This document shows, one piece after another, positions 24,742 through 53,881 of a stretch of DNA of 64,000 nt. Every line of letters starts with the position of its first letter. Position 1 is the stretch's first letter. The stretch is from Oryzias latipes (lineage: Eukaryota; Chordata; Actinopteri; Beloniformes; Adrianichthyidae). The stretch lies in assembly GCF_002234675.1 (NCBI RefSeq), contig NC_019864.2, forward strand, positions 13,657,582 to 13,721,581. The letters run 5' to 3'. The translations under genes and the position numbers were made by a program. A model generated the notes under the pieces. That model worked only from the letters and a program-made list of their open reading frames with translations, searched no databases and had not been told where the DNA came from.

Positions 24742-26109
24742 GATAAGGGCCCTTTTTGTGGGAAAATTGGCTGTTTTATATGTTTCGATTTAAAATTTTT
24801 GTTTTAATGACAAACCTGCTGACTGCACTAGTGGAACTATGTTTCTCATAGCTTACATCACAAGTTTACTATTCTTTGCACTAAAAGCCTGTAGCATTTG
24901 AGGCTCCGTGCTGGAGCCCCTGCAGGTTTTGCCCACAGCCGGGGCTGATAACTGAAATGGCCACAAAGACTTCTAATAGCCGTTTGTGTTTGCACTTTGA
25001 AACGGACACTGATGCTCTGATAACAGCATCCTGCCATCTGCCTTCAGCCTGGGCTGGGTCGGGTTGGAAGGAGCGTCTGCTGCTGCAGGAATGGTGGCCG
25101 ATTGTTCTCTTTCTGATGCTAATGGGGTCAAGCCAAGGTGGACAGGTGACTGCAGTCAGGTTTGGATCAGATTGGAAGTTTCTCCAGGGGACACCAAACA
25201 CAAACAAAGGATGAGAACTCCCCGATTCAAAAAACAGAACTCAGTTTCTTATTCTTTGTGTCGTTTAAAGGGAGCTGCACTTTCTTGTGACATTTAAAGA
25301 AGTTTTGTGATATGTTCCTTAATCTACGCAGAGCTTTAATATTTTACAGTTTTGTGGCTGACTGTTTCCACATATAGTTACATTTTTAGGGAATTATTTT
25401 TGTGGCGCCTCTTTACATCCTCCAAAAATAATTATATGAAACTTTAGAGATCCGTTTGAAGTCTAAAGAACTTTAACTGACAAAAATGACTGCAGATCTC
25501 TTCTTCTTCCTCACACTTAAAGAATTGTTCCTGTAGTTTTCCTCATGTAAATCATTTGAAGACAGTGCTCTGTTGAGTTCAATCTGCCTCCTGCCACTTG
25601 AAAAATGTGAGCCTCGTGTCCTGAACTCACCCCTTCCTTGGCCCGCAGGTCCGGGTTTATCACTCATAACTCATGCTGGGCTTTCACAACACCAGACTCT
25701 GACTTTACACATGTACATCCTCCCCCCCCCAAAAAAAGAAAAGCATGAAAACGTTTGTTTAATCTCCTTTTTATTGTTTGGTTTCATCACCTCAGTTGAA
25801 CCTAGTACTTTATTCAAGCTCTTAAATTAGTCTATTTTGGGGAAAATTACATTTTGAAGCAGAAGATCATGACGTATGACACTAGTTTAATTAAGTGCTT
25901 TTTGTTATTTCAATTTAGAAAGCAATCAGCAGAATATTATTATTCATAAGGAAGAAAAATGGATGGGGAGCAGGAATATAACTGTCAGATGGTATCTAGA
26001 AGAATCCTTCATCAGAAGCTAATGTAACACCACGAGCAAAGGAGAAACAGTAAAATGTCTCTACAGATATTTTGCTTTTAGTCAAAAATGACTTTTGCTA
26101 GTGTGCAAT

Positions 26110-26520
26110 TAGGGCTGCACGGTATGAGGAAAACTTGCGATATGCGATATTGGTGATTAATATTGTGATAACGATATAATTTGCGGTATATAAACAAATA
26201 GCAAAACAACCAAAAACATAATTTCCATTTCACTGCAACAGTTTAAAAATTATACTCCAAATGACCCTCGTCGACGTAGGAGGCAAACATCAAACATAAA
26301 AGGGCTCATCTGATTGATCAACAACGTAAACGGGTCATTCCGAATGGTTAAATGCATAAAGGGATTTATTTCATTTGTTCAATATTTCAAGCTGCCATGA
26401 GTTTGTTTTAGCACATTTAAGGTAACCATTTATTGCGATTTTCGCCGTCTTTTGCGGTATGCATATTGCACAGCTTAATGTCGCGATAACGATAAATTTG
26501 CGGTATATTGTGCAGGCTTA
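26110..26520. mobile_element. hAT MITE with GCTGCACGGTAT-type ends
   Basis: The left end is TAGGGCTGCACGGTAT. The right end, read in reverse, is TAAGCCTGCACAATAT. Perfect 8-bp duplications TGTGCAAT occur at 26102-26109 and 26521-26528, the hAT signature. The ends carry mirrored GCGATA/TTTGCGGTATA stretches. There is no coding. Confidence 0.85.
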
Positions 26521-29500
26521 TGTGCAATTATTAAAAAGAAAATAAAGACCAGTTTTGCAAACCAAAGACAAAAAGTCCTTTCATGCTCTCAGCCCCAAAG
26601 CCTGGGCTTGTGACTGTGTAAGGTTCTGGTCATTCACACGTGTGTGGTGGCATGAATGCATAAAAAAGCTGCATGAATAGTTTGACGCAACATATGCTGC
26701 CTTTAACTTGTTCTTCAAGGATGTCCTTTTATCCAGCAGTGAGATGAAAACAAGCTTCTGATGGAGTTTGAGGAGAATTTCAATGCAACATCAGAAAAGA
26801 CTGTTACTCACTTCATTTATGCTGAAATACACACATTTTCTTTAGTTTTCGTCTCTTTTACTGTCTTTGTTTTTACATAAATCTCAGCAGTGGTGTTTAT
26901 ATAAAAAAGAAATGCTGTAGCTGCAGACTTGTAAGGATGAGTGGATGAGCAGCAGATGGATTGAATAAATACAGGATATTTGTAAAATAATGCATTCAGT
27001 GGGGAAAAGAAATTATTTATCTGTCACTGCCTTTGCAAGTTGGCCCATTTAAAAATATGAGAGGTCTGTTATGTTCATTATAGGTTCAGCTGTGAGAGAC
27101 GGAATAAAACAAATCGCAATATGATTAAAAAAAATGTAAATAGCAGGGCAAAAATCTTGCTACATCAGTGACTGCCAAATACCGGTAGTTTATTTGCTCC
27201 ACTGTATGTTTATCTTCCCCGAAGTACATGCAGTACCTTTATACTTCAAAATCTGAGCACGTTTCTTTTATTGTTGTTCAATTTGATGAAAATAGTGTTA
27301 TTTGTTTATTTGTTGGATTGTTTCATCTGGGGAACTCTTGCTTGCTCATTTATGGAGGCAGGGAAGATGCAGAGGGGACTGCCTGTCACTCAAGCTTCTG
27401 TAACCATGGCAGTTGTGTTATTCCAACAGTGTTGAATCTCCCCTTCTGTTGTGTGTCGCTCATTTGTCCCCATAAGGCCAGCATGAGCTCTGCCTCACCA
27501 AGGCAGGTGTTGGGTGTGATCGCAGGCTGAGCTGAAGCTGTTTCAGGAAAGACTGAAAGGAGGTAGATCTGTTGACGCCACTTTTGGGAGCTTAAACACA
27601 GTTTGACGTTTCTGGTGCTGCGGCAAAGGTAGGGCTGTTTGCTTGAATTGTTAGTGCTGCTCAGCTCTGCAGCACGCAGTGCCCCGCTTCATCCCACATG
27701 TTTAGAAAAAAAACCGTTTTTAACTCTGCACAAAGCCTCCATTATGTGAGGAACCCCATAACGGAGCCAGCTCCTTCCCTCATGTCCTCATTGTCTCGGG
27801 CAGTTTGAGAAAAGGCTGTGATTTAGAAAGCTGAGCTCACCGTTCAATTATGCCAACTGTGACGGCTGAATCTGTTTGTGATGCTGCTGGTGGCGGGGCC
27901 TTTTCTGGGGCCCCTGTTTTCTTAAAGGCTGTGACGTTACGGGGGTTACCGAACCCGGCACAGGCAGCGTAAAGGCTGCGACCTTGTTTGTCCCAGACGG
28001 CAGTCGGCACGCTGCAGGTCATGTTACAGATATGCTGCAGCAGTGGAAGCTCCTGAGCTCTGGTTGTAGCTCTCTGCTCATCATCATCAGTGCGACGAAG
28101 AGGAGCACAGAGTCTACAGAGAGTGCTCTGCCATTGTCTGAAGTGCTGCAGCGTCCCTCGCCGCTCTCTTTCAGCTTGCGTCCGTTTGATGCTGCTTCCT
28201 GTCCACGAGACGTGAAGCTGTTTGAAAGTTTAGAGAAGTGTGAGAAGGCTTTAGCGAGCAAACCAAAGAGCTGGATTAAGGCTGTGGGGGTGGGGCTTTC
28301 CTGAGGGATCAAACAAGCAGGCATGCGGTCCCCTGCAGCGCTCTGCATTTTCTACATGGCAAAAAAAAAAAAAAAAGGCAGCAGGGTTTCCATGGTAACC
28401 GATCCTGAATCTCTTCAGTGCTCTGACCTCTCTGTTCCAAACCCCCCCAACCCCATCCCATAGCAGGTCTGGAGTTCAGACCAGCCTACTTACCGCAGCA
28501 GGGATAAAGCTCGGAACATGGATCATTTCCAAAGCTCCACACTTGATCCCAGATTGGGAGCGTGGGCCAGCTGATAAGTATGCGCAGGAGACGAGCCCCC
28601 CAGCTTAGCATGTCTCCTATTGCTGCAAGGATGGCTTCACTCAGAAAGCAGTGGGGCTCCTAAATTGAGGGTGTTGGTTCTTTTCGTAGCTGAGATGCAC
28701 TGCTGCACATCGCACACGATCAGAAATTAAGAGCGACTTCTAGATGTTGCCGTGGTAACTGAAAACGGATGAAAGCCAACCCGGAAAGTTGATCCTGGTT
28801 TGGCACTGTAACCCTGATTTGAGCTTAACTCATGGAATGTAAACACAACAAAAGATTTTGGCCGTCTAGAGCGATTTCAGAATTACTGTAGAGCTGCAGC
28901 TAACATGTGTGGCCTCTGATTCAGTTATATTTTATTTATTACAAACTTCTATGTCCCATGTTTGTGTTAGACGAAAGATGACAAATACAAGTGCAGGTGC
29001 TCCAAAGGCAAATAAGTATGCTGAGGTTAGGGAAAATTAAAGACCTTAAAAACCTCTTTTAAAAAAATACGAAGTGCAGTTTTTTATCTTTTTATTTGAA
29101 GTTGATGCTTCCAGTTGCTTTTAAGGAAGAAGGGAAAGCACTGAGCTGTGCAGGCACAGACAGGCTGCTCATCCGTACCCCAGCTGTCGAATGGCAGCAC
29201 AGACTGATGTGAAGCGGTTGAGACAAGACAAAGTCCTTCTCCCTCATGTTGTATCCTTGAACTTGAGAGTGAATGTGCCTCAACTTAGAACGTAAATGAG
29301 AAGTAGGATATTTCCTTGTTCTTTTTTTTGATGACTCTTAGTTGACAGTTCTAACAATAGTCTTTCTGCTGTCCGTCTCTTTCTGTCTTGCATGTTAATA
29401 ATTGGGCTGTGATCCAGCTTCATGGAACTGCTCTTTCTAAATGGGTTTTACTTCTTGATGGGGTTGGATGTTGTTAAACTAGAGGGATTCTCAGCAGACT

Positions 29501-29929
29501 GGAAAATATTTGAAATTAAATGATGACAATTATGCCGGGGCAGCAGCAGAGGATTGAATTAAAACGCTTCGGTTTGTCTGTTAAAATTATTCCAGAACCA
29601 GGGACTTCTTTTTTTGAGTCTCCTGAAATCATTAGTCATTACTAGTCATCAGTACTTTATATTTTTATTAAAAAAATAAAAGCACAAGTTTGTGCAGCAC
29701 AGTTTTTCTAGTTCACTTATTAACTTTAGCTAATAGTTCACACTTACTGTGTGTTTTCTTTAATCGTCCTAAATAATCTTAAGAGGTAATTTGTTAAAGC
29801 AATAAAACGAAATATCCACTTATACTTGTTCATTTGACTGATTTTCGTCTTGTGTACTTTATTAAAGAAACATGTGGACATGTTTGCATTTGTTTATTAA
29901 CTTTGTCATGATTGACCTCCTGACCCAGT

Positions 29930-30320
29930 AAGTACCAGCCAGACCTTTCCGGTCATCTGGATCCAGTCTTTTGTCACTTCCTAGAGTTAGAACCAAACAT
30001 GGAGAAGCTGCGTTCAGCTTCTATGCTCCACATATCTGGAACCGACTTCTAGAAAGGCGTAGATCAGCCAAAACTCTGTTTAGATAAATCCAGGTAGAAG
30101 ACCCACCTGGTCTCAGCTGCATTTGATTAGTTTGTATTCAGAAGTTTACATCTGCAATGTTATTTTAGGAATATTTCAAATTCAGTTTTTTTATAGTTTC
30201 TTTTAATGTTGTTTTAATGAGTATACATTTACTATTTATTTGTATTTTTTCTTTTAATGTTTAAAGCACTTTGAATTGTCTCTGTAAGCAAAATGTGCTA
30301 CAAATAAACTTGGATTGCTT
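29930..30320 (+). repeat. Degenerate interspersed repeat, probable LINE 3' end
   Basis: It contains TTCTATGCTCCACATATCTGG, a CCAGGTAGAAGACCCACCTG stretch and a tail GCTACAAATAAACTTGGATTG, a pattern common to fish non-LTR remnants. Frames are broken. Confidence 0.5.
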
Positions 30321-31694
30321 CAGTTTTTTAGAACTGGAGACAGGTTTGGCCCTGTTAAGATAGTGGTCTTTTTCCATTTCCTTAAAATATTACCATTTAA
30401 GCTTTTAAAGACACCTAAAGGATGATGAATCCTTTTAAAAAGATAGTTGAAATGTATAGATTTTCATTATGCATTAATTTTAAAACTACATAATCTATTA
30501 AGGATCTTGCAAATTTTCCCTGATTAAAATAAATAAATAAATCAGTAGCTGTAGAAAAATCAAAAATAGCTTTACAAACAGCCAGTGTTGAAAAGTATAT
30601 TTTATGAGGATTATTGTCCTTTTTAATTTTCTTAGTTTTATTCTTAAGGTGATTTTTACTGATGTTATTTTTGTTTGTTTGTTGCAGTCAAAGACATCTA
30701 AATGAGCATTATCTATCTGTAAAGGTCTTTGGGACCAGAGTGTACATACTCTGGTTTTGGTTGAAAGCAGACTTTCAATCAGAAATGATCTCTTCTGCAA
30801 TCTGCCTCTTGTGGCTGTTGGTGGAACTGCAATATTTGGTAGGTTTTGCCTCAAATTGGGGAATGGAAGGTGGGGGGCGTCGTCTGCACACAGAGTCCTC
30901 AGATGACCCCAAAAGGATGCTACCTCACAAGTACTGTTCTTTAATGAGTCATTTTAAGTTTTGTCTTGAGGTTTCCAGAAATGATGTAAATCTTTTAAAC
31001 TTCTTGGTGTTGTCATGATTTAATAGAGCTGGCCTAATATAAAATGGAGCATGAGTTGGACAGCAAAGCCTGAGGGTTATTTCTTAGTCATGTGTTTTAT
31101 ACTAGCTTTGATTTATTTGTATTTCTGACACACGCATGTCCAGATCTGTATAAGTGGAATGAGGTCACTGGGGAGAGGCTTCTTGTAATCTGTTTTTGTC
31201 ATTTTTGAGATCCATCTTTGCTTACATTCACGGTCACAGTATGACAATCAGGTGCTCTCTCTGTGACCGTGTCTGGAATGTGCGCTGTGAACTACATATG
31301 GCCCAGGCTCGCCCTGTGCCATTGAGCATCTAATCTCCTCGGTTTAGGCTTTAACTGCCTGGTGAGCCAGGATTGCACTCTAAAGTAACCCACAAGAATT
31401 TCTCACAGCCGTGTCATACTTTCCCAGGGTGAGGAACCTCAGGTAATGCGGCAGAATGAGCCCATTGGGGCATAAGTGTTTACTCGTTTACCCAGCTGGT
31501 AATCTAGCCGTTTTTCCGTTTTTGTTACGAAACTCTGACAGCAGGTGGATGTGTTTGCAGTAACAATCATTTATGTAATAAATGGCAAAATGCCAACAGC
31601 TAGTTGAACCCTTTTTTTCTTTCTTTGTTGGCACAGGTATGGGTTTTAATGGTTTCCATTTTGTGCCTTTAGGCCTCCCCTTCCTGAGAGCTCC

Positions 31695-49171
<17,477 letters not shown>

Positions 49172-50265
49172 TATTTCTGGACGGGTTGGGTCCTGTGGGG
49201 AGGATCTCCCAGCTGTGTACGGTCTCGCAGACGGATCAGGACCCAGAGATGGACTTTTCTTTTCTTTTTTTTTTTTTTTTTGGCATGGATGGAACATCAG
49301 GATCATCATCACTCCAACCAAACTGTTTTAGGGGGGAGAAACTCCGCCCGTTGCTTCTGAGTTTGGTCCAAGTCTGACTCCAGTGAGAGACGATTATGTA
49401 CTGTACATGGATATTTATTGAGAGAGGAGAACGTGCTGCTAAATCTGACTACTGTCTAGAATTCTAACTGGCTCAGTCACTTTAATAACTACATGCAATG
49501 TGTATAGATTTTTATTTTTATTTTTTTTTTTCCAAGTAGTGGATTGTTTTTAGTTGTTTTTTGTGTTACATTTTCGTACAGAGAAGTGTGTTTGAGGCTC
49601 ACGGTCACGGTGATGTTTGTGTAGCAGCTCAGCGGGGTGGATGTTGGGTCCGTTGCCCCCCCCCCTCTCCAGTGCAGCGGTGAGCTCCTCCCACGTGGAA
49701 CCATCACTGGCGCCGTCTGCTTTAATAAGCGGCGGCTTTCATCCTGACGGTAGGCCGGTACCGGAGCGGAGCTGCTGAAAGGAAAAATCCACATTCTTGT
49801 CTGAGGCCTGCGTATCATTCCGGGATGCTGAGGTCTCAGCCGTGACCAACAAACGCAGACAGAGGCTGGCGAGGGCATTAGAGCAAGAGATTAGGAATGA
49901 TGTGCAGTTAGGATTAACCTCCACATGGTTTGTTTTTCCATCTAGACCCCTCACAAAGAGGAGGAGCAACCACAGTCTGCTTTTGTGCGTCATTCCCATC
50001 TCCATCGAGTAAAAAATCTTCTTTTTCCCTAGATTGCCTCTGTTGTTGTTGCATGCCTGCTCTGTCGTGTGACGGTCACTGAAGCCCCGCCCCTAACGAG
50101 TCTCTTCTGTTTAACAGTGTTATCTGACGTTTTGTATTTTCTTTATTTGTGAATAATTATTTGTGTGGGATTTTGTCTCCCTCTCCTCCCTTCCTTTGTT
50201 TTTTTATTTTATTTTTTTGGAGTTTTATTTTCAAAGTAAAGAAATTAAATTTAAAGTTGACAGAA
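49172..50265 (+). other. cdk17: cdk17 3' untranslated region (inferred)
   Basis: Follows the TAA at 49169-49171. T-rich and C-rich tracts occur. ATTAAA at 50244-50249 is the best poly(A) signal before the opposite-strand elk3 3' end. Confidence 0.6.
50244..50249 (+). terminator. cdk17: Poly(A) signal ATTAAA for cdk17
   Basis: The commonest variant hexamer, about 1.07 kb after the cdk17 stop and about 105 bp from the elk3 signal on the other strand. Confidence 0.5.
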
Positions 50266-50334
50266 ATCTAAACATTTTTCCGACTTTTTTTATTTATTTA
50301 TTTTTTGCCCTCCTATAAAATATTTGAAAAAAAG

Positions 50335-50872
50335 AGTTCAAGCATTCAATGCTTTTATTGAAAATGACATTCTTCACAATACAAAAAAATATTCAGAATA
50401 CATATTGTATGCTAAGTCCAGTATATAAAAACAGTAAGAAAAGTTTTTCTTTGACTTTTAATCTCGTCTTCATTCAAAGATTTCAAAATAAAGCAAAAAA
50501 TAAAAAATACTAGAACAAGGCACAGCTGGCAGAGAAGCATAGTGCATACATGACCTGTGATGTCGCACAGGTGAGATGGTCACATGTGATTAACATTTAA
50601 AGGAGAAAAAATATATAGATTTTTACGTCAGTCCTGCACAGAAGGAGCTGCATGTCATTCTGTGCATGGAGGACAGGAATGTTCTGTGTTCTCACAGACG
50701 ACGTGGAGTATGGCTTCAACCAAGTGCTTAAAAAAAAAACTAGAAACAGAGCAATTCAAGTGCAAAAAGAGAATGAGGTCCGGTCTAATTTCTGAAGCAG
50801 AATTCGACAAAGGAGCACAACCAATGAGAAAATTTCCACCCGGAAGGAGGAAGATGGAGGCTTTTCACCGGA
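50335..50872 (-). other. elk3: elk3 3' untranslated region (inferred)
   Basis: Extends from the elk3 stop codon (50873-50875) to just past the reverse-strand AATAAA at 50354-50359. No conserved coding. Confidence 0.6.
50354..50359 (-). terminator. elk3: Poly(A) signal AATAAA for elk3
   Basis: TTTATT on the plus strand, about 0.5 kb beyond the elk3 stop codon. Canonical sequence; use is inferred. Confidence 0.6.
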
Positions 50873-53800
50873 TCAGGATTTGTGGGTGGTGGGTGACAGG
50901 AGCAGAGAGGAGGGTGTTCCTTCCAGGTTTGGCAGGGGGACCGGCATGTGTCTGTTGATTAGGCTGGGGAACTGCAGAGGAAGACAGAGTCAGAGGGTTG
51001 GTTTCTTTCCGGTGAGGAACTGCAGCATTGTCACTGCTCTCATTTCCTGTTTTTTCTTTTTCTTTTTACTTATTTAAACCGTTCATTGTCCTCCTTCCTT
51101 CTCCTTTCTCAAACTTTGCAGTAGCTGGAGTGTGTATTTTTTCTGTGCACAAGGACTTCAAACCAGGAGTGTGTGTGTCTGTGGAGGTGGTGTCTTGTGT
51201 GTTTTGCAAATGGGGAGCAGCTCTCAAACCAGTCCACCCTGTTCAGACCGGCTCCCCTGGGCTCAAACAGGAAGTATTCACAGGATTTCCTCTCCCTCTT
51301 GCAGGCACTGAAACAGGACACCTCTGCAGGACCTGCTTCCAAAAAGCCTCCACTCGCTTCACAGCAATTGCTGCTTTGCAAATACTAACCAAATCACCTT
51401 TACCCGCCTTTTATTAACAAAACAAAAAAAACAGCTTTAAAAAACAAAAATCATTCTGAATGTGTGCTGAGGATGCTTCCCAAAAAACGCCCCAACAGAT
51501 TGCTGCCCTTTCTTTCACCTGTGTGCTTCTTACCTGGAAGAGCGAGCTGTGGCCCTGCAGGCGGGCGGGGCTGAGGGGAGCCACGGGGCTCAGGCTGCTC
51601 CAGAAGTGGATGCCTGACAAGAGCGGACTGTGAGCCAGCAGCAAACCCGAGGGAGTCTGCCAAGGTCGTGCACCGAGGAAAGAAAGGGAAAACACATTTT
51701 GAAACAAACGCAGAAAAATCAGTAAAACGCCACAGCGAGGGCTCCTGAACGCCAAATGAATGTTGCGCTGGCATTTGGAAAAACAAACTGGCGGAGCAGG
51801 AAGGAAGTCTGTGGTTTCTCCTTTGGAGTACAGGAGTGATGAGAGCAGGAGGAGGAGGAGGAGGGGGAGGGAGAAAGCGAGGATGGGGTACCCGTGCAAA
51901 GGAGAGAAAACATATGAAATCAATTTCTTTCGTCTATTCCCCACCCCACTCCTTTTCTCCCGTGTCACCTCAGAAAAGTGAGCAGCACTGCTGGTGGAGG
52001 GACCCCAGCCTGCTCCTATTAATAACAGAGTTATTGGAGCATATGGCATCACTTAGGGTCTCTTCCCCCTCCTCCCTCCTAGAGGCTAGAGATTTCTGTA
52101 AATCGCTTGTTTTGCTCTGATTTCATTCTCTGCTGCTGTAAATAGACTGTTTGGGGGGGCGGGGGGGGGGGGTCTCATTTCCCCTCAAATCATGGGCTCA
52201 AACCAGGCTGTCGAAAAAATATTTTTGAATAAATTTGTCATTTTTGAACTGAGGGATCTAAAAGTCTGAGGAGGATCTGGACTAAATTCAACTCTGGCTC
52301 CACGTTTCACACATTCTCTGTTTGGAGAGCAAAGCTCAACTCGAGTGGCTAATAAATAAATAAAGCCGTCCGCCAGCACGTGTCAAGCTGCTTCAGACGT
52401 CTGCTGCTGGAGGCTCTGGCCTGGATAGATCCAATCCTTTCCCGGTTGTTCCCTCTGCGCTGCAACAGGACGCAGATGCTCCTGACTTTTGCATGTGATG
52501 AGTAAGTAGAAAAGCGTTTGTTTGTGGCGTCACTGCGTCCGATTGTGTAACTTCTATCTAAGCGATTGATGGCGCTGGAAAGCACCCTGATGGGTGAGTC
52601 AACAGTTTCCAGAAGTGCGTCTAGAAAGCAGGAAATGGAGTAAAGGCTTGTTGTTTCTCAGGTGGGCGTGTCTCACCTGTGCTGCGAAGAAGGCAGGAGT
52701 GAGCGAGCCGGAAGGCAGGGCGGGGCTGTTGAGGGCGATGGAGCCGATGTCACTCCCTGTCAAGAGCAGGGACGGAGGGGAGATCTCCAGAGCTTTGGGC
52801 TTTTTGCTTTTAGGTGGGAGTCCATCTCCTTGGTTGGCACTACTGCCGGTGGAAGTGTTTCTACCATCACTGCTCCTCTTTTCATGGGGCTGCAGGGCGC
52901 GCTCCCGGTGCCCTGAGGAGAGGTTGAGGGGCTGGGCGTTCTGGTCAGAGTCCGCCTTGTCCTCCTCCTCCTCCTCCTCCTCCTCCTCCTCCTCCTCTTT
53001 GGCGGCAGCGGGACTCCAGCTTCGGCCAGGTTGGGTTTGCGGCGAGGATGGGGGGAGAGAGAGTAGTTTGGACGCCCTGGAGGAGACAAAGGACTCAGAT
53101 TTGACAGGAGGAGGAGAAGAGCTCCTTTTGTTGCTGTTGGTGCCGAAGCGGATCACGGAGCGCGGCTCTTCCTGGTGCTCCCGCAGAGCACGGAGAAACT
53201 CCGACTGGGTCTGCAGGGAGCTGATGCTGAAGGATGAGTACAGTCCTGAGTGGAGGTAGTCGCTCCGGCACGGCTGCGACAGAGCTCCCTGGGTCCTCCT
53301 CTGTGTCTCCTCCTCACTCTCCACCTCCTCCTCCTCTTCTGCTTCCAGCTCATGGGCATTGCCTTCTTGCAAAGGAAGCCTTCCAGTGGCCAAGCCCATC
53401 TCCACCGCCTGTGGGTCCATCTTGAGGATCTCAGGGAAGGAAACGAACTTATACACAAACTTTTGGCCAATCACCTTCTTGATGATGTTCTGTAAAACAA
53501 GCAAACAGCCAGGATCAAACAAAGGCTCTACAATAAAAGTAGCCACGTCACGTTCAGTGTGTCGTGAGAAAGAGGAAGTGGAAGTGTCTATCACGAGAGA
53601 CTGTGGGCTAAAGTGGAAGAGCAAAGCTTTTACTACCCTTCCTTTAAAGCTAAAAGCCTTGGGGCGGCCTTCACCTTGTCATAGTAGTAGCGCAGGGCCC
53701 GGCTCAGCTTGTCGTAGTTCATATTGGTCTTGTTCTTGCGGAGCCCCCACAGCTTGGCCACTTCCTCAGATTTGAGCAGCTTGAACTCGCCGTCTGTGGA

Positions 53801-53881
53801 CATCCAGCATATCAGGTGTTTGTGAGTCTGGTCTAGCAGCAGCTGCAGCAGGAACTGCCACAGAGTGATGGCGCTGTCCAT
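50873..53881 (-). CDS. elk3: ETS transcription factor ELK3 (Net/SAP-2), complete
   Basis: Ternary-complex factor that binds GGAA sites with SRF, represses or activates, and responds to ERK. Four minus-strand coding exons join in frame: 53675-53881, 52677-53489, 51534-51656 and 50873-50971. They give 413 residues; human ELK3 has 407. The ATG at 53881 lies just after an acceptor. Domains: N-terminal ETS domain (about 5-85, with [39 protein letters not shown]), SRF-binding B-box ([16 protein letters not shown]), CtBP-type motif QPLNLS, D-box SKKPKALEI with [17 protein letters not shown]-terminal activation domain ([20 protein letters not shown]) and ERK-docking FQFP. ELK3-type residues ([24 protein letters not shown]) exclude ELK1 and ELK4. 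A run of about 12 Glu is an insertion relative to the human protein as remembered. Neighbouring cdk17 and hal match the human 12q23 order. Confidence 0.96.
52153..52172. repeat. G-rich tract in elk3 intron
   Basis: Near-pure G run interrupted by one C, in the intron between the two C-terminal-half exons of elk3. Confidence 0.8.
52961..52997 (-). repeat. elk3: CTC trinucleotide repeat encoding poly-Glu in elk3
   Basis: About 12 uninterrupted CTC units on the plus strand read as GAG codons on the coding strand. They lie between the serine-rich linker and the QPLNLS motif. Length polymorphism is likely because the codons are identical. Confidence 0.9.

Larger units (their letters stand above)
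20831..31672. other. cdk17: cdk17 first intron
   Basis: About 10.8 kb between the presumed non-coding exon and the first coding exon. It holds hAT-like elements at 23514-23993 and 26110-26520, family P copy C at 24279-24741, and a retrotransposon-like stretch at 29930-30320. No other conserved exon was recognised; the open frames inside show no family features. Confidence 0.6.

Noticed and set aside
51414-52052. 212-codon minus-strand frame
   Set aside because: Only 51534-51656 matches ELK3; the rest is intron read-through beyond the splice sites.
52594-53259. 221-codon plus-strand frame over elk3 exon 2
   Set aside because: Antisense shadow of the verified elk3 coding exon; its poly-Ser run is the CTC repeat read on the other strand.
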